64,000 nt of DNA from Flexilinea flocculi (GTDB lineage Bacteria; Chloroflexota; Anaerolineae; Anaerolineales; Anaerolineaceae): positions 1,416,974 through 1,480,973 of the forward strand of contig NZ_DF968181.1 of the NCBI RefSeq assembly GCF_001192795.1, read 5' to 3'. The translations under genes and the position numbers were made by a program. Shown in pieces: positions 55,906 through 64,000 of this stretch. The notes under the pieces are model-generated. The model did not search any database, had not been told where the DNA came from, and was given only the letters and a program-made list of their open reading frames with translations. The first letter of the stretch is position 1; every line of letters starts with the position of its first letter.

Positions 55906-57810
55906 CTATTTTCCCAAGAAAAAAGCTTCAGTTGGAATAAAAAAGCGATCATTTCTGAGAATCGGTGGATTCAGATAATTCCCGCAAAATTGAACATATC
56001 CGGTTTTCCCCTTAACAATGTCCAGAGGGGCAAAAATGAGCGCATCTTTCCAGTTATCAAGGTCGATTCCTCGAATGATTGCAGTTGGTTCATCAATATG
56101 ATCAGTAAAATCGAACATCTCCACAGAAGCCGTATCATGAAAATGCTGCCGTACATACGGAAGTCGAAAATAAGGATAATGAATTTTTTCAAGATTCTCA
56201 GAATCTTCCATATAAAAATAACTGCCTTCATCAATTTTTGTGGTCAGGAGTTCTTTCCCCTCCTTACAGGGATTCATCATTGATGAAGGAGCTTGTTCAG
56301 GAAAGCGATGCAGCAGAAATGGAGAAATCAGAGAACTTAATAAAAGTACATATCCAATTATTGCAATTCCAGTAGATAAATCAGTGATTGATGGACTGGA
56401 CTCAGTCTCATTTTCTCGAAAATGGAAAATTTTTGAAAAAAGAAATTGAGGGAAAAAGCCAATAATGATACCCGGAATCCATATCGTCGCTGCATGAAAC
56501 CTGAGACGATTGGTCGTTATAACCAATCCCAAACCTTGTGAGAGGATCATTCCCACTGCGCAATACAACAAAAAAGAAAAAATTTTCAATCTTTTTCTTT
56601 TGAGCATGTAGAGAAAACCTAAAAACCAAAGAACCCCTAAACCATATCGTACAATAGAATTTTGGATTACATCTCCTCCATTGAAATACGAAAATGCTCC
56701 CTTTTCATTATCAAACAACAGTGCTCCGGTAATTCTTTTTGCTGCAAGCAATAAGTTCTCGGGATTCTCTCTTAGAACCTTGGTACACATCCGAAACAAG
56801 TCGCCATATACATTTTCTGAATCATTTAATGCCTGAATCTCAGGCATGGTTAATACATAATCCCATGAATGCCCTCCAAGGCATAAGGCATAGACAATTT
56901 CTGCAATTTGACGGTTCGGAACAGTAGATGTCATATAAACTTTGGATGTATTCCATCGATTGATTATGAATCCCGACAAGATTGCAATAAGGGCTGCAAC
57001 ACTGAATAACAGTCGTTTCTTATGACCGTGCAATTGAACCAGCAGGAACCAGGCACCGGCAAAGAGAAGCACAAACATCGGTCCTGGTCTGGCGTTTAAA
57101 GCCAGGGAAAATAGTGATAATCCAAAAATAATTTCCCAGTTCTTTTTGCATAAAATTCCCGATAGCAAGAAATAACAGGCGAGCATACCGGTAAAAAAGC
57201 CGTATAACTCGGTCATGAGTTCGCCTTCATGCCAGCGAATATAAAAGAAAGCATTTGTATAGAAAAAAGCTGCGACAACCGGTCCGAATTTTTTTCCAAG
57301 CAAATTCGTGCACGATAAAACGGTAATCGAACATAAAATTGTAATCACAACTGAAAGCAGAATGAAGTTGTTGTCTGATAATTTCAGTATCGAAGCGTAA
57401 AAGACAGGAGAAATCGGCCGGAGAGCAGTCGACTGTCCCATAAACTGGCCGTATAAGAAGCGCAGTGTATTCATGTGTAACGTAAACGCATCAGACCAGG
57501 GTATCACGCCGCCTAATGAATATTGACCGGAAAGTCCAGAATTCCACAATCCTGAGAGTGGCAATAAAAAAATCAAGAAAAGAAATCCAAAAAGAATCGC
57601 TCGAATGTAAGTATTTCTTACTAACGTGCTGATAAACGGAAATAGAAAAACTACCGGCAGAATATATAATGTATTTCGAAAAATCAATCCGATTTGTCTG
57701 GAAATTGGAACAAATAACAACAGGTAGGTAGAAATAACAGAAATTCCGCAAAAAATCAGAATACTGCTGATGTTATTTCTTTTTTTTGTTGATATTTGCA
57801 TGGTTGACAC
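55906..57810 (-). CDS. Large multi-pass membrane protein (glycosyltransferase 39-like plan)
   Basis: The product has 634 residues, starting with GTG 57810 after AAGGAAG (ATG 57801 is possible). About 12 hydrophobic helices span residues 12-480, and a soluble C-terminal domain of about 130 residues follows. An acidic/aromatic loop after the first helices (GGVIPWSDAFTLHMNTLRF) sits where GT-C fold enzymes hold their catalytic aspartate. That suggests a polyprenyl-linked glycosyltransferase, but the similarity is only in plan. No substrate is evident; the neighbouring phosphatase offers no clear clue. Confidence 0.7.
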   Translation of the reverse strand: MSTMQISTKKRNNISSILIFCGISVISTYLLLFVPISRQIGLIFRNTLYILPVVFLFPFISTLVRNTYIRAILFGFLFLIFLLPLSGLWNSGLSGQYSLGGVIPWSDAFTLHMNTLRFLYGQFMGQSTALRPISPVFYASILKLSDNNFILLSVVITILCSITVLSCTNLLGKKFGPVVAAFFYTNAFFYIRWHEGELMTELYGFFTGMLACYFLLSGILCKKNWEIIFGLSLFSLALNARPGPMFVLLFAGAWFLLVQLHGHKKRLLFSVAALIAILSGFIINRWNTSKVYMTSTVPNRQIAEIVYALCLGGHSWDYVLTMPEIQALNDSENVYGDLFRMCTKVLRENPENLLLAAKRITGALLFDNEKGAFSYFNGGDVIQNSIVRYGLGVLWFLGFLYMLKRKRLKIFSFLLYCAVGMILSQGLGLVITTNRLRFHAATIWIPGIIIGFFPQFLFSKIFHFRENETESSPSITDLSTGIAIIGYVLLLSSLISPFLLHRFPEQAPSSMMNPCKEGKELLTTKIDEGSYFYMEDSENLEKIHYPYFRLPYVRQHFHDTASVEMFDFTDHIDEPTAIIRGIDLDNWKDALIFAPLDIVKGKTGYVQFCGNYLNPPILRNDRFFIPTEAFFLGK

Positions 57811-57898
57811 GAATTATATACTTCCTTGTTACTCCTGATTGATGGTTCGGCTTGAAAAAATGCTGATTTCTATACGGATAAACCAGTTTTCAAATGAT

Positions 57899-58642
57899 TT
57901 ATGTATTTCTGATGGAACGGTTCAGGAACATCCGTGTTCGCTCATTTTTTGGATGATTAAATATCTCTTCGGGTGTCGAATCCTCAAGAATTACTCCGGC
58001 ATCCATAAAGATAATCCGGTTGGATACATCTCTGGCAAAGTCCATTTCATGCGTAACGACAAGCATTGTCAAGCCGGTTTTTGCCAGGCTGGTCATGACA
58101 TTTAATACTTCGCCAACCATTTCGGGATCCAAAGCGCTGGTGGGTTCATCAAATAATAATATTTCCGGGTCCATAGCAAGAGCTCGGGCAATTGCAACTC
58201 GCTGTTTCTGTCCACCGGAAATTTGGCGTGGTTTTGCACTGATGTATTGATCCATTCCGACTTTACTGAGAATATCCATTGCTCGTTGCTCAGCTTCTTT
58301 TCGGTCTCTGCCCAAGACTTTCATTTGTCCGACAACACAATTCTGCAAGACCGATAAATTATTAAATAAATTGAAGCTTTGAAAAACCATACCTACTTTC
58401 GCTCGGTAGTTTGAAAGTGAAAAACCGGAATCCTGAATATTCTTGTCATGAAAAAGGATATCTCCAGAGGTGGGTTTTTCAAGCTGATTAATGCATCGTA
58501 ATAGTGTTGATTTTCCTGATCCTGAAGCTCCGATGATACTGACGACATCTTTTTCATTAGCGAAAAAATCGATGTCTTTGAGAACGATATTTTCTCCAAA
58601 TGTTTTCTTAAGGTGGGATACAGTTAAAACAGGATTACTCAT
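57899..58642 (-). CDS. Polar amino acid ABC transporter ATP-binding protein
   Basis: The product has 247 residues. Walker [17 protein letters not shown]-loop VFQSFNLF, signature [16 protein letters not shown] and Walker [21 protein letters not shown] match the GlnQ/HisP class closely. Its ATG overlaps the permease TGA by 4 bp. It is the third gene of a binding protein-permease-ATPase operon on the minus strand. Confidence 0.95.
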   Translation of the reverse strand: MSNPVLTVSHLKKTFGENIVLKDIDFFANEKDVVSIIGASGSGKSTLLRCINQLEKPTSGDILFHDKNIQDSGFSLSNYRAKVGMVFQSFNLFNNLSVLQNCVVGQMKVLGRDRKEAEQRAMDILSKVGMDQYISAKPRQISGGQKQRVAIARALAMDPEILLFDEPTSALDPEMVGEVLNVMTSLAKTGLTMLVVTHEMDFARDVSNRIIFMDAGVILEDSTPEEIFNHPKNERTRMFLNRSIRNT

Positions 58643-59409
58643 TCCCTGCCTCCTTTAATTACAGCCTGCGGGACGGTTTGCGATCCATGAATGACAAAGG
58701 AATCCGGACCTTCTAATTTTCTTTCCACAAAAAGCAGCAACCTGGTTACAGAAAAAGTAAGAACAAAATAGATCAGACAGGTAATAAAAAATACTTCGAA
58801 ATAGCGCATATAGGTGCCTGCAGCTGATTTTGACATAAAAAAAAGTTCTGTTACCGAAATGACATTCAATACGGAAGTATCCTTAATATTCACAACAAAT
58901 TCGTTTCCTATTGACGGTAAAATGTTGCGGATTGCCTGAGGCAGGATAATATTCACCATAGTTTGTGAATGGGTCATTCCGATGGATTGTGCTGCTTCAT
59001 ATTGTCCCTTGTCGATCGATATGATTCCGCCTCGGGCAATTTCTGCCATGTAAGCGCCCGTATTGATCGATACGATAAACAGAGCTGCAACCATGGGCGA
59101 CATATCCAACCCCCACAATTCGGCAGAACCATAATAGATCACCATTGCTTGCACAATCATTGGCGTACCGCGGAATATTTCAATGTATGCGACAAAGATA
59201 AAACGGACAAACTTGTAAAATAGTTTTCTTGCAAGAGAATCATTTTCTTCAACAGGGATTGTACGAACGACAGCAACAGCCAAGCCGATTGCGAAACCAG
59301 CTATAGTACCAATTGATGCGATAAATATTGTTGTTCCTGCTCCCTGAATAAAGAACAGGCCGTATTTATTGACAAAAAACGCGACCCATTCAAAAAATGA
59401 AGTTGGCAT
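58639..59409 (-). CDS. Polar amino acid ABC transporter permease
   Basis: The product has 256 residues. Five hydrophobic segments and the conserved EAAxxxG-type loop ([29 protein letters not shown]) are present. The N-terminal segment [16 protein letters not shown] is characteristic of the HisMQ/GlnP permease family. GAGGAGA precedes the ATG. It forms the membrane channel, perhaps as a homodimer since only one permease gene is present. Confidence 0.95.
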   Translation of the reverse strand: MPTSFFEWVAFFVNKYGLFFIQGAGTTIFIASIGTIAGFAIGLAVAVVRTIPVEENDSLARKLFYKFVRFIFVAYIEIFRGTPMIVQAMVIYYGSAELWGLDMSPMVAALFIVSINTGAYMAEIARGGIISIDKGQYEAAQSIGMTHSQTMVNIILPQAIRNILPSIGNEFVVNIKDTSVLNVISVTELFFMSKSAAGTYMRYFEVFFITCLIYFVLTFSVTRLLLFVERKLEGPDSFVIHGSQTVPQAVIKGGRE

Positions 59410-59455
59410 TGTCTCTCCTCTAATTCATAATTTCTACTATTGTAGACCAAAAAAG

Positions 59456-59493
59456 AACAGCCCGAAAAAAAACAGGAAGGTTTTCGGGCTGTT
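59456..59493 (-). terminator. Attenuating terminator between binding protein and permease
   Basis: On the minus strand the 13-bp stem AACAGCCCGAAAA / TTTTCGGGCTGTT is followed by CTTTTTT. It sits after the binding-protein stop and before the permease start, so it likely gives partial read-through and higher binding-protein expression. Confidence 0.75.
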
Positions 59494-59545
59494 GACTCTT
59501 ATGAAATAGCATGGATTCTGTGCTCAGAATCCAATTTGATCAGGA

Positions 59546-60382
59546 TTATTCCCCGAGGGCTGGCTGCGTTTTGACTGCATTGTCCATAATTGCCTGCCGA
59601 TCCTCTTTTGAAATTTTTCCAAGGATTTCGTTAATTGCAGATATGTTCGGATTGCCTTTTTTTATTGCAACCGCAACAGCGACATCTTCTGGTGATGCTA
59701 CAAAACCTTTTCCTTCTTCAAAGGATACAAAGGTAAATTCAGGGTTGGATGCCATCGCAGATATTGCGCCTGGTCGTTCCGATATATATCCATCGATTTT
59801 CTCGGAAGAGAGTGCGACGATCATTGCAGGGAAAGATTCCATCGCAGTCTGTTTCTTAACACCTTCGATCTGATCAATGACAGTGTAGTGAAAGGTATTC
59901 AACTGTGCAGTGATCTTTGCATCTTTGAAATCCTGAATGCTTGTTGCTTTCGCATATTCGCTGTCTGCTTTGACAACGATGACCAAATCACTCTCATAGT
60001 ATGGGTCAGAAAAGTCTACACTGATTTTTCTCTCCTCGGTTGGCGACATGCCGGCTATGACGGCATCAATTTTTTCTGCATTAACTGCGGGGATGAGACC
60101 ATCCCATTCGATTTTGACGATTACTAATTTTCGGCCAAGTCCTTCTGCGATTTTCTTTGCGATTTCAACATCATAACCACCACAGAAACCACCGCCGCCT
60201 TTAATTTCTATAGCGCCATTGGAATCATCTAGCTGAGTCCAGTTAAATGGTGCATAGTTGCATTCCAATCCGACCGCTAACTCGTCTTCTGAAAGGGGTT
60301 TAACAGAAGCAAAGGCGACGCTGGTAACGGATAAAACGATTAGTGCAATAATTGCAAACAATATAGAATACGTTTTCTTCAT
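59546..60382 (-). CDS. Polar amino acid ABC transporter substrate-binding protein
   Basis: The product has 278 residues. The signal peptide is SILFAIIALIVLSVTSVAFA. The type II binding fold has VGLECNYAPFNWTQ, GGYDVEIAKKIAEGLG, VNAEKIDAVIAGMSPTEER and DFSDPYYESDLVIV, as in glutamine/lysine/arginine-binding proteins. There is no lipobox cysteine. TAGGAGTTTATT precedes the ATG. The specific amino acid is not decided. It is first in the operon, upstream of a hairpin attenuator. Confidence 0.94.
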   Translation of the reverse strand: MKKTYSILFAIIALIVLSVTSVAFASVKPLSEDELAVGLECNYAPFNWTQLDDSNGAIEIKGGGGFCGGYDVEIAKKIAEGLGRKLVIVKIEWDGLIPAVNAEKIDAVIAGMSPTEERKISVDFSDPYYESDLVIVVKADSEYAKATSIQDFKDAKITAQLNTFHYTVIDQIEGVKKQTAMESFPAMIVALSSEKIDGYISERPGAISAMASNPEFTFVSFEEGKGFVASPEDVAVAVAIKKGNPNISAINEILGKISKEDRQAIMDNAVKTQPALGE

Positions 60383-60459
60383 AATAAACTCCTATTGAGA
60401 CTGAATTGTTTGATTATCCTATCATAAGTATGCTGGGAATATTAAAAAATATTACTTTT

Positions 60460-60479
60460 TTTATCAATCAATTGATAAA
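60460..60479. promoter_or_regulatory. Palindromic candidate operator
   Basis: TTTATCAAT-CA-ATTGATAAA has 9-bp perfect arms. It lies about 80 bp upstream of the amino acid binding-protein start and in the divergent gap to trmI, a suitable site for a transport regulator. The cognate regulator is unknown. Confidence 0.4.
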
Positions 60480-60602
60480 TCATTAATTGATTCAAAAAGT
60501 ACGTTTCTGTTTCAAATAACGGATCCGATTTGTTGAAGAACGAAATGAGAGTAGAATTTGTTTTATGAAATAAAACAAATCTTTTGTAATGAACAGGTAC
60601 GC

Positions 60603-61454
60603 ATGAACGAAACTGATATTCAAGAAGGTGATCTTGCCGAATTAATCGGATTAAAACATTTTCATCAAATTATTCGAATCAAATCCGGTGAGACGATTCA
60701 ATCACATATCGGATTAATCAAAATGGATGATCTGATTGGGAAGCCATGGGGCAGCATGGAAAAAAGTCACAATGGCAATACTTTTTTTGTTTTGCAACCT
60801 GCTCTATCCGATTTAATCAAGAATGTCCCCCGAAATACTCAGATTCTGTATCCAAAGGATATCGGATTTCTGATTTTGAACCTTGCAATTGGAACAGGAA
60901 AACGAGTTATAGAAGCGGGAACAGGTTCCGGGGCATTAACGATTGCATTGGCGAACGCTGTTGGAGACGAGGGAAAGATTTATTCATATGAAATTCGTCC
61001 GGAAATGCAAAAAGTTGCTATAGAAAACCTGCAGTATGCCGGATTTGATTCCAGAGTCGAATTTAAAATAAGGGATATTGCAGACGGTTTTGACGAAAAA
61101 AATGTCGACGCAATATTTCTGGATGTGCCAAACGCATATGATTATTTATCCCAGGTTCGAAAATCTTTAAAACCGGGAGGTTTTTTTGGAAGCATATTAC
61201 CGACAATGAACCAGGTCGTGCTGTTGCTTGATGCATTTAAGAGAGAGTCTTTTGTATTTGTAGAAGTATGTGAAATTTTTATCCGCTATTATCAGACAGA
61301 TGCAGATCGATTTCGCCCGGCTGATCGAATGGTTGGTCACACTGGATTTCTAATTTTTTCCAGAATGGTTCAAAAAGGCAGTAATTCGAAAAGTCAATCC
61401 AAATTTCGAATTGATGAAAAAGAAGATGACATTTCCGAATCAGTAGGTCTATAA
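60603..61454 (+). CDS. trmI: tRNA (adenine-N1)-methyltransferase TrmI
   Basis: The product has 283 residues from ATG 60603. The N-terminal beta domain is followed by a Rossmann methyltransferase with the SAM loop IEAGTGSGALTIALA, an acidic IYSYEIRPEM and VDAIFLDVPNAYDYL, the PxAY-type catalytic region of TrmI. It makes m1A58 in the T-loop of tRNA. From residue 259 (SNSKSQSKFRIDE) the C-terminal 25 residues are encoded by a core-less intergenic repeat and beyond, so that tail is a recent addition. Confidence 0.88.
   Translation: MNETDIQEGDLAELIGLKHFHQIIRIKSGETIQSHIGLIKMDDLIGKPWGSMEKSHNGNTFFVLQPALSDLIKNVPRNTQILYPKDIGFLILNLAIGTGKRVIEAGTGSGALTIALANAVGDEGKIYSYEIRPEMQKVAIENLQYAGFDSRVEFKIRDIADGFDEKNVDAIFLDVPNAYDYLSQVRKSLKPGGFFGSILPTMNQVVLLLDAFKRESFVFVEVCEIFIRYYQTDADRFRPADRMVGHTGFLIFSRMVQKGSNSKSQSKFRIDEKEDDISESVGL
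61379..61415. repeat. Core-less repeat inside the trmI coding region
   Basis: GCAGTAATTCGAAAAG followed by CAATCCAAATTTCGAATTGATG is the two family ends joined without a hairpin core. It is in frame and forms part of the TrmI C-terminal tail. Confidence 0.6.
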
Positions 61455-61468
61455 AGAATAAAAGAACA

Positions 61469-61498
61469 AAAAAGGCGGCAAAAAATTGCCGCCTTTTT
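61469..61498. terminator. Bidirectional terminator between trmI and rplY
   Basis: The 12-bp stem AAAAAGGCGGCA / TGCCGCCTTTTT lies between the convergent genes, with T-runs on both strands. Confidence 0.9.
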
Positions 61499-61517
61499 GA
61501 TTCGTTCAATTGACGAA

Positions 61518-62156
61518 TTATTCTTCAGCTTTTTCTTTCTTGCCCTTTTCAACAACTTCAGGCTCTGATGAATCGGCTGCAGGTTCTTCTTCTGTCTGTT
61601 CGCTCGCTATTCCGGTGATTGTTACGACGGTATCGTTGCTATCGTCAAAAACAGTAATTTTGTCCGAGAATTTCATATCGCTGATGCGTATCTGATCACC
61701 AATTTTTTCCAAATTACTGATATCGACAACAAATCTTTCTGGCAGATCTGTCGGGAGTGCTTCAACTTCAATGAATTCTTTCTCATGAAAAACGATACCG
61801 TTGAAGTTTTTCACAGCAGGAGCAGATCCAGTTAAGATCACTTCAATCTTCGAGCGAATCTTCTCTTTAAGAGAAACGGCTTGAAAATCGATGTGAATCA
61901 GTTCATTACGCAAATAATTGCGTTGTTTCTCACGGATTAAGGCCGAGTGCATTTCACCATCAATATCAAGAGTTACAATGCTGGATGAGGTTAATCCGGA
62001 TATCGCACGAGTGACCTCACGCCGATCCATAAGAATGGAAATCGGATTGATATGATGACCATAAACGACACCAGGGATTTTCCCCTCGCGGCGCAAAACG
62101 CCGACCTTCTTACCGATTACATCACGTTTTACTGCTTTGATAATTACTTTTTCCAT
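61518..62156 (-). CDS. rplY: Ribosomal protein L25 (CTC form)
   Basis: The product has 212 residues. The N-terminal L25 domain (KAVKRDVIGKKVGVLRREGKIPGVVYG, binding 5S rRNA) is followed by the longer beta-rich TL5/CTC domain and an acidic/lysine tail (VVEKGKKEKAEE). It is part of the large ribosomal subunit. GAAGGAAGAATT precedes the ATG. It is monocistronic, with a terminator after it. Confidence 0.95.
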   Translation of the reverse strand: MEKVIIKAVKRDVIGKKVGVLRREGKIPGVVYGHHINPISILMDRREVTRAISGLTSSSIVTLDIDGEMHSALIREKQRNYLRNELIHIDFQAVSLKEKIRSKIEVILTGSAPAVKNFNGIVFHEKEFIEVEALPTDLPERFVVDISNLEKIGDQIRISDMKFSDKITVFDDSNDTVVTITGIASEQTEEEPAADSSEPEVVEKGKKEKAEE

Positions 62157-62325
62157 AATTCTTCCTTCGAGCGCCTCTCACGGATTTATACCATTACCTT
62201 CGCCCTTTTAAAGAGATTTTTGCTGATTAAGCTTTGTGATTTTAGCTGTTTTTATTAAGGGCGTCAAGGATCAACAGGTTCGGTTGTGACATAACCGACT
62301 GATTCCTCATGCAAGTCTGGCTAAT

Positions 62326-62427
62326 CAGTAATACGAAATTTGAAAAAATGAATTGTTATTGTGGTGTTTTATTTGAAGAGTAAAAGCACTGCAATAACCT
62401 GTTTTCTTACGATATTCGAAATGCTTG
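62326..62427. repeat. Intergenic hairpin repeat, copy 24
   Basis: The ends are CAGTAATACGAAATTTG and ACGATATTCGAAATGCTTG. The core arms GTTATTGTGGTGTTTTATT and AGTAAAAGCACTGCAATAAC pair imperfectly. It lies between the divergent rplY and bcp genes. The remainder of 62157-62516 shows no gene. Confidence 0.65.
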
Positions 62428-62516
62428 TTAAATTTTCAAACTACAGATCGAGTTGCTGGTACAGTATGCAATTCAACAGATTTATGATACATTATTCTAT
62501 AGAAGGAGAATTCGAT

Positions 62517-62972
62517 ATGTTAGAAACAGGAATAGCTGCACCAGATTTCAAATTGATGGACAAAAATGGCAATCCGGTCTCTTTATCTGATTTTCGGGGG
62601 AAAAAAGTTGTCGTTTATTTTTATCCCAAAGATGATACCCCGGGATGTATTCGCGAAGCATGCGCATTTCGCAATGCATATGACGGCTTCAAAAAGAAGA
62701 ATATTGAAGTCATCGGAATCAGCAAAGATAGTATTGAATCCCATGTAAAATTTGCAGAAAAATACAACCTGCCTTTTTATCTTTTAGCTGATCCCGAGTT
62801 ATTTGCCATAAAGGCTTATGATGTATGGCAGGAAAAATCTCAGTTTGGCAATACCTATATGGGCGTTGTCAGGACGACATATGTTGTCGATGAAACCGGA
62901 AAAATCATTAAAGTTTTTCCCAATGCCAAACCTGATACGAATGCACAAGAAATTTTAGATTTTCTGGGATAA
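62517..62972 (+). CDS. bcp: Thiol peroxidase, Bcp-type peroxiredoxin
   Basis: The product has 151 residues. The start at 62517 has AAGGAGAA upstream; the longer open frame covers repeat DNA. The thioredoxin-fold peroxidatic motif is DDTPGCIREACAFR, with a resolving cysteine five residues later as in PrxQ/Bcp. It reduces peroxides in the cytosol. In an anaerobe it complements the superoxide reductase seen elsewhere in the window, which itself makes peroxide. Confidence 0.94.
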   Translation: MLETGIAAPDFKLMDKNGNPVSLSDFRGKKVVVYFYPKDDTPGCIREACAFRNAYDGFKKKNIEVIGISKDSIESHVKFAEKYNLPFYLLADPELFAIKAYDVWQEKSQFGNTYMGVVRTTYVVDETGKIIKVFPNAKPDTNAQEILDFLG

Positions 62973-63000
62973 TACGGTTTTCATCAATCCGGTATTAATT

Positions 63001-63115
63001 GCAGTATTTCGTACTATTAGAGAGGGTTTTTGTTGTTCTTTTATATATTATGCAAAATAAAAAAAAGAACAACAAAAAATCTTCTGTTTTTCAAAGGGCT
63101 GATTTCGAACCGATG
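63001..63115. repeat. Intergenic hairpin repeat, copy 25
   Basis: The copy begins GCAGTATTTCGTACTATTAG and ends GGGCTGATTTCGAACCGATG. The 16-bp perfect arms TTTTTGTTGTTCTTTT (63027-63042) and its complement (63063-63078) surround an AT loop. It lies between bcp and citD. Confidence 0.7.
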
Positions 63116-63211
63116 AAATAGCTGTTATGTAACGGTTTTCAAGGTTCTTAATATAGAAAACCATTTTATTATTTTCAACTTTTAAACACTCAATTTTCCA
63201 AAGGTACAGTC

Positions 63212-63499
63212 ATGAATCTCATATCAAAAGGATTTGCAGGAACGCTGGAATCAGGTGATATTTTCATCGAAATTGAAAAAAGTGAACAACCTGGAATTCA
63301 TATTGATTTGCAGAGTAAAGTAAAAAATCAGTATGGAAAACAAATTTTCTCAGTGATTACTGAAACGCTCAAAGAAAATGGCATTACTAATGTGAATGTT
63401 AAGGCTGTTGATCAGGGTTCTCTGGATTGTACAATTCGTGCCAGAGTGACAACTGCGATTTATCGGGGCTGCGGCAGAACTGATTACCGCTGGGAGTAG
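63212..63499 (+). CDS. citD: Citrate lyase acyl carrier protein (gamma subunit) CitD
   Basis: The product has 95 residues. The prosthetic-group serine is Ser14 in GTLESGDIFIEI, where the phosphoribosyl-dephospho-CoA arm attaches. The length and the C-terminal RVTTAIYRGCGRTDYRW pattern match CitD. It carries the acetyl group in citrate lyase, cleaving citrate to acetate and oxaloacetate during anaerobic citrate use. CitE starts 3 bp downstream, so the citrate lyase operon continues past the window. Confidence 0.94.
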   Translation: MNLISKGFAGTLESGDIFIEIEKSEQPGIHIDLQSKVKNQYGKQIFSVITETLKENGITNVNVKAVDQGSLDCTIRARVTTAIYRGCGRTDYRWE

Positions 63500-63502
63500 C
63501 CA

Positions 63503-64000
63503 ATGAAAAGACTGCGAAGAACCATGCTGTTTGTCCCCGGCAACAGTCCGGGAATGATTCGTGATGCGCACATCTACGGTTCGGATTCCATCATGTTTGA
63601 TTTGGAGGATTCTGTCGCATTGGGAGAAAAAGATGCAGCACGACATCTCGTTTATCAGGCATTAAAATTTATCGATTATGGAAACATTGAAAAAGTTGTT
63701 CGCGTGAATCCGTTGAACACTGCCTATGGGAAAGATGATATCGAAGCGATGGTCTGTGCGGGAGTTGATGTGATCCGTCTTCCGAAAACTGAAACCCCTC
63801 AAGATATTTTGGACACAGAAAACGCTATTACTGAGATCGAAAAAAAGACGGGAATCGAAATCGGATCCACAAAAATGATGGCTGCCATTGAGAGTGCATT
63901 GGGTGTAGTGAATGCTTATCCGATTGCAATTTCTTCAAAGCGTCTGGTAGGAATTGCTTTAGGTGCGGAAGATTACACTGCCAGTTTAAAGACAACTCGA
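63503..64000 (+). CDS. citE: Citrate lyase beta subunit CitE, partial
   Basis: The first 166 residues are present. The TIM-barrel CitE/HpcH fold begins RRTMLFVPGNSPGMI and carries SIMFDLEDSV (metal site region), VVRVNPL, VIRLPKTE and IESALGV. It makes citryl-thioester cleavage to oxaloacetate in the citrate lyase complex. It is truncated by the window end, not by mutation. It lies directly after citD with a 3-bp gap. Confidence 0.95.
   Translation, partial: MKRLRRTMLFVPGNSPGMIRDAHIYGSDSIMFDLEDSVALGEKDAARHLVYQALKFIDYGNIEKVVRVNPLNTAYGKDDIEAMVCAGVDVIRLPKTETPQDILDTENAITEIEKKTGIEIGSTKMMAAIESALGVVNAYPIAISSKRLVGIALGAEDYTASLKTTR

Noticed and set aside
62361-62516. Extended N-terminus of the peroxiredoxin
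   Set aside because: It overlaps the intergenic repeat, and AAGGAGAA marks the start at 62517.

Overview
The window looks like chromosomal DNA from a low-to-moderate GC, anaerobic member of the Chloroflexota, most likely class Anaerolineae. This is inferred from gene content: Thr/Pro-rich stalked LysM proteins, secreted NBR1-type Ig-like (FW) domain proteins, beta-lytic-type M23 lipoproteins, desulfoferrodoxin, a ROK regulator with a sugar ABC transporter, and citrate lyase genes. No 16S rRNA or other decisive phylogenetic marker is present.

Layout. 1-9 kb: a zinc-ribbon membrane protein, DNA ligase LigA, desulfoferrodoxin, an Mrp/NBP35 ATPase, a surface-anchored 5'-nucleotidase and a threonine aldolase. 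9.1-11.8 kb: an accessory island with a decayed phage lysis cassette (M23 endolysin tail plus LLH-type holin) and three small minus-strand genes, one frameshifted, ending at the 3' side of the tmRNA gene. 12-20 kb: CorA, an FAH-family hydrolase, yebC-ruvC-trmH-ruvA and uvrA. 20.6-26 kb: a LysM protein, a composite palindromic repeat block, QueG, two FW-domain secreted proteins and a DUF1015 protein. 26-30 kb: tRNA-Pro(CGG), SsnA-type aminohydrolase, MocA-like nucleotidyltransferase, a class IV aminotransferase and a small ribbon-helix-helix protein at 29937-30113. 30-35 kb: an MrfB/YprB-like exonuclease and an MrfA/YprA-like helicase that carries an inserted HNH domain. 35-41 kb: a DUF4349 lipoprotein, CoaBC, CoaX, an M24 peptidase and TsaD. 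41.6-48 kb: a ROK regulator divergent from a sugar ABC transporter and an HSL-type esterase. 48-53 kb: three tandem LysM/M23 lipoproteins. 53-58 kb: a HIT protein, a polysaccharide deacetylase, a histidine phosphatase and a large membrane protein. 58-64 kb: a polar amino acid ABC transporter, TrmI, ribosomal protein L25, a Bcp peroxiredoxin, CitD and the start of CitE.

The most striking feature is a very dense family of about 85-135 bp intergenic repeats. There are about 20 recognisable copies plus remnants, roughly one per 3 kb. Each is bounded by inverted ends of the type CAGCAATTCGAAAT / ATTTCGAATTGCTG, and many carry a central hairpin. The hairpin arms differ between copies yet remain complementary within a copy, which points to selection or copying at the level of structure. 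Copies lie in divergent, convergent and co-directional gaps, so they are not simply terminators. Two genes (mrfA-like and trmI) read into a copy and take their C-terminal tails from it. I know of no described family with these ends, but could not search.

The second point of interest is the MrfA-like helicase, which has an HNH nuclease domain between the helicase core and the Zn-binding C-terminus and lies next to its MrfB-like exonuclease partner.
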